From: Hyphomicrobiales bacterium
GTDB lineage: Bacteria; Pseudomonadota; Alphaproteobacteria; Rhizobiales; Beijerinckiaceae
Assembly (NCBI GenBank): GCA_027489535.1
Contig: JAIXZO010000009.1
Location: forward strand, 1 to 46,563
Length of the DNA stretch: 46,563 bases
Reading direction: 5' to 3'
Shown here in pieces: positions 9,085-16,718 of the stretch. Positions within the stretch are counted from its first letter, which is position 1. The number at the start of each line of letters is the position of its first letter. The position numbers were made by a program, and so were the translations under genes. Below the pieces are notes generated by a model. It ran no database searches, was not told the origin of the DNA, and was given only the letters and a program-made list of their open reading frames with translations.

Positions 9085-10344
9085 ATGACCACCACCGATC
9101 TCTTCGCCTCCGCCCCCGAAATCGCGCGTCCCGCCCCCGCTTTCCTCCCGACCCGCGAAGAAGGTCTCCGTCGCCTCCGCGATTTCCTGCCCCGGGCCGG
9201 CGCGGCCTATGCGGCGCAGCGCAATTTCGACGACGGCCCCGGCCGCCGCAACGTCTCCGTGCTGTCACCCTGGCTGCGCACCCGCCTCGTTACGGAGGAG
9301 GAGGTCGTCCACGCGGTCCTCGCGCGCCACGCCTTCGAGGCCTCCGAGAAGTTCGTGCAGGAGGTATTCTGGCGCACTTATTGGAAGGGCCATCTCGAAA
9401 TGCGCCCGGCCTTGTGGACCTCCGCCCGCGACCGCGCGGCGGCGCTCCATGCCGATCTCGCTCCCGACCTCGCCTCCCGCCTCGCCGCGGCGGAGGAGGG
9501 CCGCACGGGCATCGACTGCTTCGATGCGTGGGCCGTTGAACTTAACGAGACGGGCTTTCTCCACAACCATGCCCGCATGTGGTTCGCCTCGATCTGGATC
9601 TTCACCCTGCGGCTGCCTTGGGTGCTGGGTGCGGACTTCTTCCTTCGGCACCTGATCGATGCGGACGCCGCCTCGAACACGCTGTCCTGGCGCTGGGTCG
9701 CGGGTCTGCACACCAAGGGCAAGCACTACGTCGCCCGCCCCGACAACATCGCGTCCTATACGCGCGGCCGCTTCTCGCCCCGCGATCTGGCGCGTGATCC
9801 GCAGCCGCTGGTCCAGACGGGCGACGTCGCCGCCGGGCCGCTGCGCCGGGCCGAGCCGGTCAAGCCGGGCGTGCCGTCCTTGCTGCTGCTGAGCGAGGAC
9901 GATCTGCACCCCGAAAGCGCCCCCATGCCGTGGGCCGACATCCGCCTCGTCGCGGGCTTCGCGTCCCCCTCCGCACGCTCCTCGCGTCCCGTCGGCACCC
10001 CGGCCGCCGCTTTCGCGGTCGAGGCCGTGCAGGGCGCGGTTCACCGCGTCGCCTCCGCGCGCGGGCTGCCCGGCGAAATGCTCCCCGCCGCGATCCGCGA
10101 TGCGGCCGACGCGCTTGTGGCCCTCTGCGCCCGCGAAGGCGTACGCCAAGTCGTCCGCGGCTTTCTGCCGGTCGGCTGGACGGCGGACGCTTTCGTCGCC
10201 TTGCGCACGGCGCTCGGTGCATCCGGCATCCATGTCGCCGAAATCCTGCGCCCGTGGGACGCGCGGGCTTGGCCCCATGCCGGTCGCGGCTTCTTCCCCT
10301 TCAAGGCCCGCATTCCGGACCTCTGCGGCATCGCCGCAGGATGA
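9085..10344 (+). CDS. Cryptochrome/photolyase-family FAD-binding protein with FAD domain first
   Basis: Photolyases and cryptochromes bind FAD in a C-terminal helical domain; here that domain forms the N-terminal part of a 419-residue protein. The core signature runs TGFLHNHARMWFAS, then a Leu/Trp-rich helix, then IDADAASNTLSWRWVAG, the position where photolyases hold the Asn next to flavin N5 and the first electron-transfer Trp. KGKHYVARPDNI follows. The C-terminal third (about 265-419) starts LLLLSEDDLHPE and ends WDARAWPHAGRGFFPFKARIP; it looks like an alpha/beta domain resembling the usual N-terminal photolyase fold, which would make this a circular permutation. Function (repair or light sensing) is unproven. 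The ATG at 9085 has no strong Shine-Dalgarno sequence. Confidence 0.85.
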   Translation: MTTTDLFASAPEIARPAPAFLPTREEGLRRLRDFLPRAGAAYAAQRNFDDGPGRRNVSVLSPWLRTRLVTEEEVVHAVLARHAFEASEKFVQEVFWRTYWKGHLEMRPALWTSARDRAAALHADLAPDLASRLAAAEEGRTGIDCFDAWAVELNETGFLHNHARMWFASIWIFTLRLPWVLGADFFLRHLIDADAASNTLSWRWVAGLHTKGKHYVARPDNIASYTRGRFSPRDLARDPQPLVQTGDVAAGPLRRAEPVKPGVPSLLLLSEDDLHPESAPMPWADIRLVAGFASPSARSSRPVGTPAAAFAVEAVQGAVHRVASARGLPGEMLPAAIRDAADALVALCAREGVRQVVRGFLPVGWTADAFVALRTALGASGIHVAEILRPWDARAWPHAGRGFFPFKARIPDLCGIAAG

Positions 10345-10355
10345 CAGAAGCCGAA

Positions 10356-10396
10356 TCGCCGTGACCGGAGCTTCGCTTTCGGGCAAAGCTCGGCGA
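10356..10396 (+). promoter_or_regulatory. Hairpin at the methyltransferase translation start
   Basis: TCGCCG (10356-10361) pairs with CGGCGA (10391-10396), with GAGCTT/AAGCTC inside. The 3' arm ends at the first base of the methyltransferase ATG, so the fold could occlude initiation, or it may be a relic palindromic repeat. There is no T-run. Confidence 0.35.
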
Positions 10397-11034
10397 TGAC
10401 CCGCACGGCCTTCATCCTCGCCAATACGCGCCTTCTCCCTGTGCCGCACGCACCCGAATTGCGGCTGCACCTCGCCGACGAGTCCGTGCCGCTGTGGAAG
10501 AAGACGGAGGAGGAACTGGAGCGCGAGGGGCTGCCCCCGCCGTTCTGGGCCTTCGCTTGGGCGGGCGGGCAGGCGCTGGCCCGCCACATTCTCGACGCGC
10601 CGGAGATTGTGCGCGACAAGACGGTGCTCGATTTCGCTTCCGGCTCAGGCCTCGTCGCGATCGCCGCGGCGCGAGCCGGGGCGTCGCATGTTTCCGCGGC
10701 GGACATCGACCCCTTCGCCGCCGAGGCGATCCCGCTCAATGCCGCGACCAACGGCGTCGCGCTCGCCGTCCACACGCAAAACGTGATCGATACCGACGAC
10801 GGATGGGACGTCGTGCTCGCGGGCGACGTCTGCTACGAGCGCGACATGGCCGCCAAGGTCATCTCATGGCTCGCCGCCCTGTCCGAGCGCGGCGCGACGG
10901 TACTGATCGGCGATCCGGGGCGCAGCTATCTGCCCAAGGACAGGCTGGAGGCGCTGGCCGAATACCGCGTTCCCACCATCCGCGATCTCGAGGATTCCGA
11001 GATCAAGCGCACGCAGGTCTGGCGCTTCCGCTGA
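10396..11034 (+). CDS. Class I SAM methyltransferase, METTL20-like (ETF-beta lysine methyltransferase family)
   Basis: A 212-residue seven-beta-strand methyltransferase. SAM-binding motif I is VLDFASGSGLVAIAAARAGA, followed by the acidic post-I segment AADIDPFAAEAI and a LNAATNGV block. The segment FWAFAWAGGQALARHIL and the later AGDVCYERDMA resemble the bacterial METTL20 group, which trimethylates lysines of the electron-transfer flavoprotein beta subunit; that substrate assignment is by family resemblance only. No etf genes are in the window. Older annotations would call it a nicotinamide N-methylase or PrmA-like protein. Confidence 0.82.
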   Translation: MTRTAFILANTRLLPVPHAPELRLHLADESVPLWKKTEEELEREGLPPPFWAFAWAGGQALARHILDAPEIVRDKTVLDFASGSGLVAIAAARAGASHVSAADIDPFAAEAIPLNAATNGVALAVHTQNVIDTDDGWDVVLAGDVCYERDMAAKVISWLAALSERGATVLIGDPGRSYLPKDRLEALAEYRVPTIRDLEDSEIKRTQVWRFR

Positions 11035-11118
11035 ACCAGACCGCTCTCGCGCCCTGTCATTTCGACCAGTTTACCGAGAATTTCGACCGTCCGAGACTAC
11101 GCCGCCATAAGCCGAAGC

Positions 11119-11123
11119 GGAGG
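11119..11123 (+). promoter_or_regulatory. Strong Shine-Dalgarno for the beta-helix gene
   Basis: GGAGG followed by ATGAA, five bases before the ATG at 11129. It is one of the clearest ribosome-binding sites in the window and supports real translation of an otherwise unrecognised gene. Confidence 0.6.
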
Positions 11124-11128
11124 ATGAA

Positions 11129-12004
11129 ATGAGCAACATCGTTTCAGTGCCGGGACATCTTGAAACGATACAGGCCGCAGTCGACTCGATCGGGCCCAAC
11201 CAGACCATTGTTATCCGGCTCACCGCGCCGGGCCATAAGGAACGCCGCGTTCAGGTCAATGACGGTCGCGACGTGACGATCGAGAGTGCGGGAACCGAAC
11301 GGACCATCTGGAGCGGCGACGATCGCGGCGTATGGGGACTGCTCGAGATACGGTCGGCCGGCACTGTTCATCTCAGGCGCATGGTCATGACGACGAACCG
11401 TACCAATCGCGCGATCTGGTCCGAAAACGCGAATCTGACGTTGGAGGACTGCGACGTGACGAACTGCGGTCGTGAGAGCGCCGCCTTCGTCGGGGGTTTC
11501 GGCGGGGCTATCGAAAGCCGCCGGACGAATGCCCGCTTCAAGAATTGCAACTTCACGAACAATAGCATGTCGGACAACGGAGCCTGCGTGGATTGCTACG
11601 GCGGCGCGCTTTATTTCAATTCCGAGTGCATCGTGACCATCGAAGCGTGTCGGATCGAGTCCAACGAAGTGTATGGAAGCAGCATTGCCGGGCGCTTTGC
11701 GCTCGGGGGCGGTATCTGGTGTGAAGACAGCCATATGGTGGTGAAGGAGACCGCAATCCGGAAGAACGACGCACGAGCCGATTTCGGCAGAGGCGGCGGC
11801 GTCGCCTTGAAGAACGTCCGGGGCGTCGAGTTCGTCAAGTCCGAGATCACGTTCAACAAGGCGCTCGGCCGGAACACGACGCGGCACGGCCGGGATGCGG
11901 GCATTTTTCTCGAACGCGGTTTGGAAGAGCCCGTCACCTTCAACGACTGCTTGATCGCGGACAATCACACCGAGGACGGCGAGGACCCCTTCGTCATTCG
12001 GTGA
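11129..12004 (+). CDS. Right-handed parallel beta-helix repeat protein, function unknown
   Basis: The 291-residue protein starts SNIVSVPGHLETIQAAVDSI, the usual entry helix of pectin-lyase-like beta-helix proteins, and continues with coils spaced about 22-30 residues apart: LTLEDCDVTNCG, ARFKNCNFTNNSM, VTIEACRIESNEV, MVVKETAIRKNDA, VEFVKSEITFNKA, VTFNDCLIADNHT. Asn ladders and GGA/GGG turns (FGGAIES, YGGALYF, LGGGIWC, RGGGVAL) are evident. There is no signal peptide or catalytic pectate-lyase signature that I can identify. Hand counts of three 60-base lines give 62, 52 and 58% G+C against 68% in fdhA, suggesting acquisition. It may be a sugar-binding, lyase-like or surface protein. Confidence 0.8.
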   Translation: MSNIVSVPGHLETIQAAVDSIGPNQTIVIRLTAPGHKERRVQVNDGRDVTIESAGTERTIWSGDDRGVWGLLEIRSAGTVHLRRMVMTTNRTNRAIWSENANLTLEDCDVTNCGRESAAFVGGFGGAIESRRTNARFKNCNFTNNSMSDNGACVDCYGGALYFNSECIVTIEACRIESNEVYGSSIAGRFALGGGIWCEDSHMVVKETAIRKNDARADFGRGGGVALKNVRGVEFVKSEITFNKALGRNTTRHGRDAGIFLERGLEEPVTFNDCLIADNHTEDGEDPFVIR

Positions 12005-12118
12005 CGGGGGCGATGCACGGAACTGCGATCCCGGGAAGTTTACGGACCGGGGCCGCTCCTTCGTCCGCTCTCGGCCGGAGAAGATACCGCGGCTCTTTCC
12101 TCGGTTGCGTTCTTTACC

Positions 12119-13195
12119 TCATCTCCTTTTCGTGACCTGCGGCATCGGGTCGATCGCGGCCCGCAGATCGAGCGTGCCCGTCTTGCCGATGTCGTCGAAA
12201 TGCCGGTCGAGGAAATCGCGCGTGCTTTCGCGGCCGATCTCGAACAGCTTGCCGAAAAACGCCCAATCCGCCTTGATCTTGCTCGAAGCGCCGAAGGCGT
12301 TCAGCCGGTCCTGCGCCTCGATGCGGTGCATGCGGATCGCCTTGTAGCGCGAGCCTCTGAGCGCCCCCGCATCGATCAGCCGGGCGACGAATTCGATGGC
12401 GCGCAGTTCATGCAGCAGCGGCCCGTTGAAGGTGATCTCGTTCACCCGCTCCATGATGTCGACGGCCGTTTCCGGCGTGTCGGGGCGCTCGATCGGGTTC
12501 ACCTGCACAAGCACGATGTCCTCGGTCTTCGTGCCGGTGAAGAACGGGAACAGCGCGGGGTTGCCCATGAAGCCGCCGTCCCAATAGGGCTCGCCTTCCA
12601 CCTCCACGGCGCGGAACAGGAAGGGCAGGGCCGCCGAGGCCATCAGCACGTCGGCCGACATTTCCGGGCGTCGGAAGATGCGGATCTTGCCGGAATGCAC
12701 GCTGGTCGCCGCCACGAACAATTGCGGCCCGTCATGCGAGCGCAGCGCCGCGAAATCGATGTGGCTCTCCACCACGTCGCGCAGCGGGTTGATGTCGAGC
12801 GGGTTCAGTTCATAGGGCGAGAAGACGTTGCGCGAGCCGTCCATCAGGCTTTGCCCCGCCGCCGCGCCGATGCGCCAGGGCGTCAGCATCAGCTCGACCA
12901 GTCCCCGCGCGTGATCGGGGATGTGGCCGTCCACAGCCACGTCGCGCCAAAACGCCCGCAGCGCCGCGCGCGCGCTTTCGTTGCCGCCCTTGCAAAGGCC
13001 CGACGCCATGATCGCGGCGTTCATCGCGCCCGCGCTGGAGCCGCTGATCGCCTCGAACTCGAGCCGCCCGTCCTCGAGCAGCGCGTCGAGCACCCCCCAT
13101 GTGAAGGCCCCGTGCGCGCCGCCGCCCTGCAAAGCCAGGTTGACGCGTTTGGTCCCGTTCCCGCGCTTGCGGCGAACCGTCGAAGCGTCGCTCAC
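12119..13195 (-). CDS. Patatin-like phospholipase family protein
   Basis: Ser-Asp dyad lipid/ester hydrolase family. From the GTG at 13195 the product has 358 residues. Oxyanion-hole glycines GGGAHG are at 24-29, the nucleophile is Ser54 in GSSAG, and the catalytic Asp is at about 206 in YWDGGFMGNP. No signal peptide, so cytosolic. The GTG overlaps the bdhA stop (GTGA), meaning tight coupling to 3-hydroxybutyrate dehydrogenase. That pairing suggests a role in polyhydroxybutyrate or hydroxyacyl-ester turnover, an inference only; phospholipase activity is equally possible. The frame is open further upstream to 13657, but this is bdhA shadow. Confidence 0.9.
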   Translation of the reverse strand: MSDASTVRRKRGNGTKRVNLALQGGGAHGAFTWGVLDALLEDGRLEFEAISGSSAGAMNAAIMASGLCKGGNESARAALRAFWRDVAVDGHIPDHARGLVELMLTPWRIGAAAGQSLMDGSRNVFSPYELNPLDINPLRDVVESHIDFAALRSHDGPQLFVAATSVHSGKIRIFRRPEMSADVLMASAALPFLFRAVEVEGEPYWDGGFMGNPALFPFFTGTKTEDIVLVQVNPIERPDTPETAVDIMERVNEITFNGPLLHELRAIEFVARLIDAGALRGSRYKAIRMHRIEAQDRLNAFGASSKIKADWAFFGKLFEIGRESTRDFLDRHFDDIGKTGTLDLRAAIDPMPQVTKRR

Positions 13196-13977
13196 TGCGC
13201 CGTCCAGCCGCCGTCGATGACGAGATTGGAGCCCGTGATCTGCTCGGCTGCGTCCGAGCACAGGAACAGCGCGGAGGCCGCGACCTGATCCACGGTGACG
13301 AACTGCTTGGTCGGCTGGCGGTCGAGCATCACCTCGCTGATGACCTGCTCGCGCGTCATGCCGCGCGCCTCCATCGTCGCCGGGATCTGCGCTTCCACCA
13401 GCGGCGTCCACACATAGGCGGGCGAGATGCAATTCACCGTGATGCCCATTGTCGCCACTTCCAGCGCCACCGACTTGGTCAGCCCCGTCAGCCCGTGCTT
13501 GGCCGCCACATAGGCGGATTTGTACGGCGAGGCCGTCAGCGAATGCGCCGAGGCTGTCGAGACGATGCGCCCCCATTTGCGCGCCTTCATGCCGGGCAGC
13601 GCGGCGCGCATCGTGTGGAAGGCCGAGGTCAGGTTGATCGCGATCACGCGGTCCCATTGGTCGATGGGGAATTCGTCCACCGGGGCGACATACTGGATGC
13701 CCGCATTGTTGATCAGGATGTCGAGCGAGCCGAAGGTCGTCTCCGCCTCCGCCACCATCGCCGCGATCTCGTCGGGCTTGAGCATGTTCGCGCCGGAATA
13801 CAGCACCTTCACGCCGAATTCCGCGGCCATGTCCGCGCGCAGCTTTTCGATGGCCGCCGCGTCCCCCAGCCCGTTCAGCATCACGTTCGCGCCTTCCTTG
13901 GCGAGGGCGCGGGCGGTGGCGAGGCCGATGCCGGAAGTCGATCCGGTCACGAGGGCGTTGCGTGCGGCGAGGGTCAT
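13192..13977 (-). CDS. bdhA: D-3-hydroxybutyrate dehydrogenase (SDR family)
   Basis: Interconverts (R)-3-hydroxybutyrate and acetoacetate with NAD+, the step after polyhydroxybutyrate depolymerisation. The 261-residue classical short-chain dehydrogenase has the cofactor loop TGSTSGIG (11-18), NNAG at 90-93, and the catalytic set Ser143, Tyr156, Lys160 in STASAHSLTASPYKSAYVAAK-type sequence, which is diagnostic for this enzyme. The C-terminus ends DGGWTAQ, also typical. Start at the ATG at 13977; longer open frame upstream runs into the divergent zur gene and is rejected. First gene of a two-gene unit with the patatin. Confidence 0.95.
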   Translation of the reverse strand: MTLAARNALVTGSTSGIGLATARALAKEGANVMLNGLGDAAAIEKLRADMAAEFGVKVLYSGANMLKPDEIAAMVAEAETTFGSLDILINNAGIQYVAPVDEFPIDQWDRVIAINLTSAFHTMRAALPGMKARKWGRIVSTASAHSLTASPYKSAYVAAKHGLTGLTKSVALEVATMGITVNCISPAYVWTPLVEAQIPATMEARGMTREQVISEVMLDRQPTKQFVTVDQVAASALFLCSDAAEQITGSNLVIDGGWTAQ

Positions 13978-14017
13978 CGCGTCTTCTCCGAAACGAAAGG
14001 CGGGGCGGACTTCTTTA

Positions 14018-14028
14018 CTGCAATGCAG
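14018..14028. promoter_or_regulatory. CTGC-N3-GCAG palindrome, candidate PhaR operator
   Basis: CTGCAATGCAG is a perfect palindrome around one central base, lying 41-51 bases upstream of the bdhA ATG in the 129-bp bdhA/zur divergent gap. TGC-N3/4-GCA (CTGC-N3/4-GCAG) is the operator pattern reported for PhaR in Paracoccus and Rhodobacter. The PhaR gene lies 6 kb away. Alternatively it serves the divergent Zur, although it does not resemble the usual A/T-rich Zur box. Confidence 0.5.
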
Positions 14029-14106
14029 CATAACACCGGCGTGCCCCGAGGTGTCACCGCCCGGGGCGCGTGATAGGATCACATCGAACGCAGACCGCGA
14101 AAGCAG

Positions 14107-14658
14107 ATGCACGACCATTCTCGTCATACTTCCGACCAATCCGCCGCCGGCCCGTCCGACGCTCCTCACGCTCACGCCGAGGGGTGCGCCCATGCGCATG
14201 ACCATGCCGCCCGCGCGCCTTACGCCTTGGCCCGCGCCGAGGAAGCGTGCCGCACGCGCGGCGAACGGATGACGCCCGTGCGTCGCCGCGTGCTGGAAAC
14301 GCTCTACGTCACGCATCGGCCGCTCAGCGCCTACGACATCGCCGAGATCGTGCCGGAGGTCGGGGACAAGCGGCTTTCGCCGGTCAGCATCTACCGCGCG
14401 CTCGATTTCCTGATGGCGCAGGGCTTCGTGCACCGGCTCGAGAGCCGCAACGCCTTCATCGCCTGCCCCGCCGAGCATGCCCCCGGCGACGTCGTGGTGT
14501 TCATGATCTGCGACCGCTGCGGCGGGGTCGACGAGCGTCATTCCGAGGAATTGCGGGCCGCCTTGGGCCGTCTGGCCGACGGCTACGGCTTCGCGCCGCG
14601 CTCGCGGATCATCGAACTCAACGGCGCCTGCGCCCATTGCCGCGGCGAGGCCGCTTGA
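14107..14658 (+). CDS. zur: Fur-family zinc uptake regulator Zur with His-rich N-terminus
   Basis: Zinc-sensing repressor. After an unusual N-terminal leader, the winged-helix region (about 50-110) includes [22 protein letters not shown] and the recognition segment [23 protein letters not shown] typical of rhizobial Zur. The dimer/metal domain has [17 protein letters not shown] and CAHCRG, giving the two structural CxxC pairs. The first 33 residues contain eight histidines (positions 2, 4, 7, 21, 23, 29, 31, 33) and one Cys, plausible extra metal ligands. No znu uptake genes are adjacent, unlike in many relatives. A shorter start at Met55 would remove the His-rich part, but sequence similarity to the family begins before it. 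Confidence 0.82.
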   Translation: MHDHSRHTSDQSAAGPSDAPHAHAEGCAHAHDHAARAPYALARAEEACRTRGERMTPVRRRVLETLYVTHRPLSAYDIAEIVPEVGDKRLSPVSIYRALDFLMAQGFVHRLESRNAFIACPAEHAPGDVVVFMICDRCGGVDERHSEELRAALGRLADGYGFAPRSRIIELNGACAHCRGEAA

Positions 14659-14675
14659 AGGCCGCGCTTACGCCC

Positions 14676-14709
14676 GTCATCCTCACGTCGAATCACTGCC
14701 CGGGATCCC
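14676..14709. repeat. Dispersed palindromic extragenic element, copy 2 (decayed)
   Basis: GTCATCC-N16-CCCGGGA with exactly the same spacing as the copy at 8974-9003, but the left CCGGG arm is lost, so it no longer folds well. It fills most of the gap between zur and ispG and ends a few bases before the ispG start. Confidence 0.45.
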
Positions 14710-14713
14710 CTGC

Positions 14714-15985
14714 ATGACCCTCGATTGCCTCCCCGATCCCGTCGCCGCCGGTCCGGCGGAGCGTCTGAAGACGGTCGCGGTCTCCGTCGGCGGCGTCACC
14801 GTCGGCGGCGGCGCTCCCGTCGTCGTGCAGTCGATGACCAATACCGACACGGCCGACATCGACGGCACCGTCGCGCAGGTCGCCGCCTTGGCCCGCGCGG
14901 GTTCGGAACTCGTGCGCATCACGGTGGACCGCGACGAGGCCGCGGCGGCCGTCCCGCACATCCGCGAAAAGCTGCTCAAGCGCGGCGTCGACGTGCCGTT
15001 GGTCGGCGATTTCCATTACATCGGCCACAAGCTGCTCGCCGATCATCCGGCCTGCGCCGAGGCGCTGGCGAAATACCGCATCAATCCCGGCAATGTCGGC
15101 TTCAAGGACAAGAAGGACCGGCAGTTCTCGTCCATCGTCGAAATGGCGATCCGCTGGGACAAGGCCGTGCGCATCGGCGCGAATTGGGGTTCGCTCGATC
15201 AGGAACTCCTCACGCATCTGATGGACGTCAACGCCGCGAGCGACCGCCCCATCGACGCGCGCGCCGTCACCCGCGAGGCCATGGTCCAATCCGCGCTGCT
15301 GTCGGCCGAACGCGCGGTCGAGATCGGCCTGCCGAAGAACCGCATCATCCTCTCCGCCAAGGTCTCGGCGGTGCAGGACCTGATCGCCGTCTACCGCATG
15401 ATGGCGAAGCGCTCGGATTTCGCACTGCATCTCGGCCTCACCGAAGCGGGCATGGGCTCGAAGGGCATCGTCGCCTCGTCGGCCGCGCTCGGCGTGCTGC
15501 TGCAGGAGGGCATCGGCGACACCATCCGCGTGTCCTTGACGCCCGAACCGGGCGGCGACCGCACTGTCGAGGTCAAGGTGGCGCAGGAAATCCTGCAGAC
15601 GATGGGGTTCCGCACCTTCGTGCCGCTCGTCGCCGCCTGCCCGGGCTGCGGCCGCACCACCTCCACGGTGTTCCAGGAACTCGCGCGCGACATTCAGGAC
15701 TGGATCGTCGCGTCGATGCCGGAATGGAAGACGCAATATGCCGGCGTCGAAGCCCTCAACGTCGCCGTCATGGGCTGCATCGTGAACGGCCCGGGCGAAT
15801 CCAAGCATGCCGATATCGGCATCTCTCTCCCCGGCACGGGCGAAACGCCCTCCGCGCCGGTCTTCGTCGACGGCAAGAAGGTCGCGACCCTGCGCGGGGC
15901 CGGCATCGCCGCCGAATTCAAGACGATGGTCGCCGACTACATCGAGAACCGCTACGGCACGGCCGGCCGCACCGCCGCCGAGTGA
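14714..15985 (+). CDS. ispG: 4-hydroxy-3-methylbut-2-en-1-yl diphosphate synthase (IspG/GcpE)
   Basis: Penultimate [4Fe-4S] enzyme of the MEP isoprenoid pathway, converting MEcPP to HMBPP. The 423-residue product begins its conserved core at [34 protein letters not shown] and YRINPGNVG lie in the TIM-barrel domain. The cluster cysteines are in CPGCGRTT and GCIVNGPGE near the C-terminus. Length is normal. It sits upstream of ispA (opposite strand), which uses the downstream C5 units. Confidence 0.97.
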   Translation: MTLDCLPDPVAAGPAERLKTVAVSVGGVTVGGGAPVVVQSMTNTDTADIDGTVAQVAALARAGSELVRITVDRDEAAAAVPHIREKLLKRGVDVPLVGDFHYIGHKLLADHPACAEALAKYRINPGNVGFKDKKDRQFSSIVEMAIRWDKAVRIGANWGSLDQELLTHLMDVNAASDRPIDARAVTREAMVQSALLSAERAVEIGLPKNRIILSAKVSAVQDLIAVYRMMAKRSDFALHLGLTEAGMGSKGIVASSAALGVLLQEGIGDTIRVSLTPEPGGDRTVEVKVAQEILQTMGFRTFVPLVAACPGCGRTTSTVFQELARDIQDWIVASMPEWKTQYAGVEALNVAVMGCIVNGPGESKHADIGISLPGTGETPSAPVFVDGKKVATLRGAGIAAEFKTMVADYIENRYGTAGRTAAE

Positions 15986-16046
15986 ACCGCGGCTTCTTCC
16001 CCGGAACGCGCCGTGCCTGCTCTCGATCAGAACCGCCGTTTCGGCT

Positions 16047-16718
16047 TCAGATCGCCGTCGCGCCGATATTGATGCTCAGCGCCAGCACGACGATGTTGAA
16101 GAAGAAGGCGAAGATGCCGTGGATCATGGCCAGCCGCCGCATCCGGCCGCTTTCGATGGTCACGTCCGACGTTTGGGACGTGCATCCGATCACGAACGAG
16201 AAATAGAGAAAGTCGCCGTAGCCGGGGTTCGGCGTATTCGGGAATGCCAACCCGCCGCCGTCCCCCGCCGCGGCCCCTCTGTGGAACATGTGCGCGTAGT
16301 GCAGCGCGAACATCACCTGCGTGAACGTCCATGAGAGCGCGATGGTCAGCGCGGCGAGCAGCAGGTGCGGCGCCGGCGCCGCCATGGTCTTCAGGACGGC
16401 GAGTTCGATGATGATCGCTGAGATGCTCACGCCGGCCGCCGCGATGGGGAGTGCGACCACGGCCAAGCCGCGGTCGCCGTATTGCTGGGCGCGCGCCACG
16501 ATGTCGGCCGGGGTCGAACGGCGGACCATGAGCCAAACGATGATCAGATAGGCCGAAATCCCGATGTCCCACGCGATCAGGACGCGCCCGCTCGACCGTA
16601 CGTCCTGCGGCAGCATGAAATAGGCGAACGCCGCCGCGAAGCACGCGACCGCGAGCCGCGTGCTTGCGCGAACGGAAGCGAGATGCCGCGCTCCCCGCCC
16701 GAGAACGCCCTCTCTCAA
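16047..16718 (-). CDS. DUF1345 integral membrane protein
   Basis: A 223-residue polytopic protein with about five hydrophobic segments. The family signature is visible: VWLMVRRSTPADIVARAQQYGDRG-type region near 60-85, LSWTFTQVMFALHYAHMF, then GYGDFLYFSFVIGCTSQTSDV, a motif shared by DUF1345 proteins of unknown function. The ion-channel-like GYGDFLYF string is suggestive but not proof of transport. The start is a TTG at 16718 overlapping the ispA stop (TTGA); no ATG or GTG lies near, so translational coupling to ispA is the best model. Confidence 0.85.
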   Translation of the reverse strand: MREGVLGRGARHLASVRASTRLAVACFAAAFAYFMLPQDVRSSGRVLIAWDIGISAYLIIVWLMVRRSTPADIVARAQQYGDRGLAVVALPIAAAGVSISAIIIELAVLKTMAAPAPHLLLAALTIALSWTFTQVMFALHYAHMFHRGAAAGDGGGLAFPNTPNPGYGDFLYFSFVIGCTSQTSDVTIESGRMRRLAMIHGIFAFFFNIVVLALSINIGATAI

